Positions 59,616 through 64,000 of a stretch of 64,000 nucleotides of DNA are shown here, one piece after another (position 1 is the first letter of the stretch; each line of letters starts with the position of its first letter). The position numbers and the translations under genes were made by a program. The DNA comes from Terana coerulea (lineage: Eukaryota > Basidiomycota > Agaricomycetes > Polyporales > Phanerochaetaceae): NCBI GenBank assembly GCA_024811115.1, contig JAKOGH010000683.1, positions 62,001 through 126,000 of the forward strand. Direction: 5' to 3'. The notes beneath the pieces were generated by a model. It was not told the DNA's origin. It saw only the letters and a program-made list of their open reading frames with translations, and did not search any database.

Positions 59616-62600
59616 TCATGATGCTTGTTTGTTCCGGAAACGGAGAAGAGGCGCGAGTCCAGACAGGGCGCACGACTTCTTCAGGAACTCATGCTGCCAT
59701 ACATTCATCAGTACCCGAGCGACCGAAGCCTTACAGGGAACGTACCTCCAGTAACTCAGCAGCGGTAGCTCGGCTCTTCACGTCCACGCACAAGCACACG
59801 CTCAGGAAGCCCTTCAACTCCCGGCTCAGCGCCTCGGGCTTCTTCAGCGTCGGCGTACCGTTCGTGGCGATGAGGTACAGGGCCTTCAACGGTTCTTCGT
59901 CCAGGTATGGCGGCTCGTTCTCAATCATCTCGATGGCCATGATACCCAACGACCAGATGTCGACCTTGGCGCCGTACTCCTTCTGCTTGACGACTTCAGG
60001 AGCCATCCAGTATGGGGTGCCCACCATCGTCGCACGCTTGGACTTCTGATCGGTCAACTTCGCGCAGAAACCGAAATCAGCTGCGGGGCATGCAGTTAGC
60101 CTCAACTCCACAGGATGTATGCGGTGAATACGTACTGATCTTGACATGGCCCTGCGCATCAAGGAGGACGTTATCTGACTTAATGTCCCGATGAATGATA
60201 TGCTGGTCGTGCAAATGACCAAGTCCCTTGCAAGTCTGGTTCAAGAGCATGAGACACGATGTACATATGAGCCAGACTAATGACGTACCTCATGGCAGAT
60301 ACTGGCAATTTGATCCTCCTCCAGTGTGTTGTTCTCAATGATGTCTGTAAGTGCGCCACCCTCCATATACTCCATCACTACCCAGAGTTCGTTGCTCCGA
60401 ACGAGGTAAGATTCCAGAAAGTTGACGATATTTGGGTGTTGCGACTCCTTCATGACAAGGATCTCATTCACGATAAGCTCCTTCCTAGGCTGGTTCGACA
60501 GGTCCATCTCCTTGATAGCGACCTTCTTGCCATTGGCCAGGATCTTTGCAACGTAGACGTGGCCAGAAGCACTACGATTGGCGTGGGAGTTAGAAGATTT
60601 CTGCATGCATAAACAGATATACCGCACCCCTGTCCGACCTTGCGAATCTTGCTGTATAGCTGCTTAGGATCGTCAGGGCTGACGACGCTACGCAACTTAT
60701 CCATGATCTGCGCTTCATTCATCGTACTGATACGCTTCTCTTGCGCCTTAGGCTTCTCCAGCGCGGCTGCCGCAGCCGCAACGCCACCATCCTCCTTCTC
60801 TGCGGTGACAGTAACGGAGGGCGCTGACGGAGGAGCAACCTGGGGCAAGGGTTTCTTCGGCTGAAGAGGCTTGACGGGAGGAGGCCCGACAGTTGAACCA
60901 GCGGGGCCAGCAGCCGGCTGCGACGCTGGTAGGGTGTTCGCTGGTGATGATTTGGCGGGTACAAGGTTTGGACGACCGCTGCCCAGAGAGTCCTTGCGCA
61001 GGGGAGCGTCGCCATTGAGCCCCGGTGGCTTGGCCGTCTGCGTTTCTGTCGGCGGGCCGTGAGCCTTTGCGCGTGCCCGGAGATCGGCGGAGGATGGGGT
61101 GTGATCAGGTAAGGGGGCTTGCCGATGCCGGTGCCCAATGGCGTTGGGGGTGCGGGGCGATTGGCGGTGAGGAGAGGACGTGGAGGAGCCGGTCGTGAGG
61201 GTTGGAGCGATCCCGGTGTCATCGCAGGGATGCCTGGGCGCATCTGGCCGTTGGCGGCGGATATCGTGCTGGCGTATTGTGCGTGCGATCCGTTGACAAG
61301 CTCGGCAGCACGTGCCAGCCCTGCACTCGAGGAGAGGGGTGCGCCGTCGGCACCGTTGAGACCAGCTGGGGCAGAGTCTTGTCGCTTCATCTGTGGACGG
61401 TCAAGAGAGGTTTTGCCAACAGCTCCTGAGCCAGCTAGTCCGGTACCTGCATAACGAGGAGCACTAACGTTGTCACTATAGGGCGAAAGTGTTGACGCTC
61501 CAGAGTAAGTTGATCCCACTATAGTGGAAGTGGACGCGAGCGAGTTTTGACGTTGCCCGGCGGGTAGCCCGAATTCTTCCATTTCCCGCTTTTGGTGGTC
61601 GGTGTAGAATTCGAGGACGTCGAGGACGGCTTGAGGATCCTTAGCATAATCTTCGCGAGTGATGGCTGATTTCGTCAGTAGCTTACTCCACGCGTCTGGA
61701 AGGCCCTGCAACGGGTATGAGCTCACATGAGTCAACGGCATATCCAATCGCCGAAGAACTCACCGTGAAGGCTCCAGAAACTGGGTCGAAACCGACGTGG
61801 ACCTTGTGAACGAAATTTGTTGGGTTGCTGACACCCATGAGGGGACTTCTGGAGTAGATGTCATCTTGCCAACCGTAGAGCTCTTCGTCATTTTTGAGCG
61901 AGAAGAACATTCGCTTGTCCTTGGTTTCAACAAGTAGACAGTACGGCTTCAAATCGGTACGCTCGATATTTGCAATGTCTCCAAGGTTGACGATGGTCTG
62001 AGGTTGATTCGATCCCTGATGGAACAAATCAGCATACTGAGAACGGCACTAATTGCGGAAACACAAGAAATGAATAAGATGAGTGAAACACGGGAGCGTC
62101 GACGGGGCAGCAACACTGCACCCGTACTAAACGAACGCAGCTTGGATGGGCAGGCAGCGTGAACAATGGGCAACAGCCGGTCTCTGGAAAGCAAAAGCGT
62201 AGACACGTGCGGATAATACACGACTCTCACGTCTACTCGCCATGCAAGACCTTCCACCCGCCTAGGGGTTTGCAGACATGCGCTTGTGCAAAGGGCGATC
62301 GCACTATCGAGCAGGGCCCAGCAGAGATCCTGCACAACATTTGTCCCGACTGTGTAACCGCAAGATGGCGAGCTCAAGAGTTAACTCATGAGCCTTCCCT
62401 TTATGCCAACCAGTATGCCCCAAAATTGTTCGGAGCCCACTGTCGCGTTGGCGTGTCTGTCATGTATGCGAGAATTAACGGCGCAGACGTGCCGTTGTCT
62501 GTTTTTGCTTGCACCTGGCTTCATCTTCGCCGTCCCCAGACTGCATCTAAGCAATAGCACTTCCGCGGGGAATCCCGACTCCAATTGAAGCATCCTGAGG

Positions 62601-62930
62601 TTATAGACGAGCACGCACCTCATTCTTGTGGATAAGTAACGACTGCTCTTTCAACACCAACCACTTTGGTCTCCACAGCCAGCTAACCAGGCCATCCTCC
62701 TTGATACTGACGACACCACATCGGACGACCTGCGCACTAGAGATACTGTCGGATGCCCTGTTCGGTGAGCCGCCGATTCCAGAGTATGTCGACGAAGCGT
62801 AGGTCGAGCCGGAGGGAGAGGAGGTTCCCATGTTGAATGACGAGTTGTAGCCCTGATTGCTCCTCCCAGGAGCAGAGGGGGCAGGACGTGAGGGGGTGAG
62901 GGAGTTTGCTGTGACTTGATTAAAGGCCAT
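59616..62930 (-). CDS. CLA4: PAK/STE20-family kinase Cla4
   Basis: A p21-activated kinase acting downstream of Cdc42 in polarity and septation. From [11 protein letters not shown] a PH domain spans about residues 55-170 ([33 protein letters not shown]). A CRIB/PBD follows ([16 protein letters not shown]), which binds GTP-Cdc42, and then a Pro/Ser-rich linker. The kinase domain has VGQG+ASGHVYVAK (P-loop), VAIKEMDL (Lys), [22 protein letters not shown] and [12 protein letters not shown]. The PH-CRIB-kinase order identifies Cla4 rather than Ste20. The last exon ends at 59,616. Two oddities: a roughly 600-base intron (62,618-62,016) inside the PH domain, and a frame break in the linker at the G5 run 61,113-61,117 (C5 on the coding strand), where one added base joins GTGIGKPP to [12 protein letters not shown]. 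Confidence 0.93.
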
Positions 62931-63930
62931 GATGGGTTTGAAGAATTTGAGAGGTGCAAGGCGTTACTGCCGTAAGAAGAGAGACGGACTCTGACGTTTC
63001 AGATCAAAATCAGCGATGGGGCCGTCAATGTCGTGGAAGTTGTCGCCTTTAATGCTGTCGACGATGAGCACGGGTCGTGAAAGGAGTGTTTGCCGTCGTG
63101 GTCGACGACGAACAACCTCTGCAGGCGAGCCTGCCACACTGCAAGTTCCCTCATCGGATCTAGCCGAAGGTGGCAACCGGGATCAATTTATAAGCCATGA
63201 CACTGGTTTTGGAAGCCCGAAGTATGTTTGAGCAAAAGCATTCAACGGATGCAGACGAGATAACAAAGGATAACAATGAATAAGATAGTCAGAACACACT
63301 GCAACTTGCTCTTAATAATAGTCATAGTCGTTATTTACTGTACAGTTGTCTCGTTGCTCGGTACATACAAGGCGACCTTGTTTCATACCCGTAACTTGGA
63401 AACAAGCAGTCTCTGAGCAATGATTGGCCCCGGGACTGAAAGCACAGTACACTCGGTTCGAATATTTTCATTATTTGTGCACAGCGTTACTCGAACAAAT
63501 GTGTGTAGAAAGATGCGTTCAATAACCAGCAGGGGGCCTAAGCCAAGCCTAAGTACATACCGACGGAAGTTCCTAATCGGGTCCGGAGCTGAGCACGTGG
63601 CAGCGGATCTGCATATCCGACCTGCACCTGTAAGCGGGCTCCCCGAACTCACGGCTTACCTCGTCACTTACCGCAAGCGTAACGCGCGAAGTGCCCAGGT
63701 ACGCACGGCTTGCATTACTTTCCTGCGACACTCCGACATTGCTCATGTCATATGCGCTCAATAGGAAAACCAGCACCCGTCACACCAAAAGCCCTCGGCA
63801 TTAACTGCACCACTTTACCATGCTTGCTAATACTCACCAGCTCGTTCCCATCGTTCACAATATGCGCCACTCAATGGCAAGACCATGTAGCTTCCAAAGC
63901 CTGGCACGGGCATCATGGTCTCGCCGAAGC
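62931..63930. other. 1 kb upstream of CLA4, no gene supported
   Basis: Should contain the CLA4 promoter and 5' UTR. Open frames (62,964-63,176 on -, 63,420-63,764 on +) have no motif. Confidence 0.45.
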
Positions 63931-64000
63931 ATGTCATCCCAAAACAATCCGCTGAACCGCCCCTCACCTCCGCCTCTTCCCCGCCAGGACCAGCGGGAGT
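63931..64000 (+). CDS. Possible gene start, cut by the window end
   Basis: An ATG at 63,931 opens a frame reading MSSQNNPLNRPSPPPLPRQD up to the last base. A Ser/Pro/Gln-rich start like this is common in fungal regulatory proteins, but 23 codons are too few to identify it. Confidence 0.35.
   Translation, partial: MSSQNNPLNRPSPPPLPRQDQRE

Noticed and set aside
62040..62560. Open frames inside the long CLA4 intron
   Set aside because: The protein is continuous across the intron without them and they show no domain.

Overview
The window is nuclear DNA from a filamentous basidiomycete, most likely an agaricomycete mushroom or polypore. Genes are split by many GT-AG introns of about 45-85 bases. 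Several families are typical of that group: F-box-like and BTB proteins, a CE8 pectinesterase pair, and a lineage-expanded seven-helix membrane family. No bacterial-style operon, CRISPR array or rRNA gene is visible, and I could not support any tRNA.

Layout. 0-1.6 kb is a decayed Ty1/copia retrotransposon 3' end with a probable LTR. 1.6-3.1 kb is an F-box-like gene. 3.5-6.3 kb (-) is a DHA2-type MFS transporter. 8.0-9.9 kb (+) is an adenylate-forming (AMP-binding) enzyme, and a decayed copy of it lies at 11.6-13.0 kb. Two seven-helix membrane genes flank that relic (10.1-11.3 kb on -, 14.1-15.4 kb on +). 15.7-18.3 kb holds a mitochondrial 2-oxodicarboxylate carrier (-) and SRP9 (+), head to head. 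20.2-22.4 kb (+) is a flavin-dependent halogenase. 22.5-26.4 kb (-) is MCD4/PIG-N. 27.1-29.4 kb (+) is a secreted GH78-type glycosidase. 30.0-31.7 kb (-) is an OTU deubiquitinase. 32.4-33.4 kb (-) is an F-box-like unknown. 33.9-35.9 kb (+) is a multi-RRM protein with a presequence-like N terminus. 36.8-38.0 kb (+) is a GNAT acetyltransferase. 38.2-41.7 kb (-) carries two more seven-helix paralogs. 42.5-44.5 kb (-) is nicotinate phosphoribosyltransferase. 46.1-50.0 kb (+) is a tandem pair of pectin methylesterases. 50.5-51.5 kb is an unrecognised membrane protein. 52.0-57.4 kb (-) holds two F-box-type genes and a BTB gene. 57.8-59.2 kb (+) is CNOT11. 59.6-62.9 kb (-) is the PAK kinase CLA4. A gene may begin at 63,931.

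Roles. Core functions (SRP9, MCD4, CNOT11, CLA4, NAD salvage, carrier, OTU) are interleaved with accessory ones: plant-cell-wall attack (two pectinesterases, one GH78), small-molecule tailoring and export (halogenase, adenylating enzyme, MFS), and substrate-adaptor families (F-box, BTB). I see no compact biosynthetic cluster, though the MFS and adenylating genes are divergent neighbours and a halogenase lies 10 kb further on.

Quality caveat. At least nine otherwise well-conserved genes carry a single-base frame break, several in short G/C runs (CLA4, CNOT11, the adenylating enzyme, a seven-helix gene, the 32-33 kb gene). This pattern fits residual assembly indels better than independent pseudogenisation, so frames should be confirmed before any gene here is called broken.
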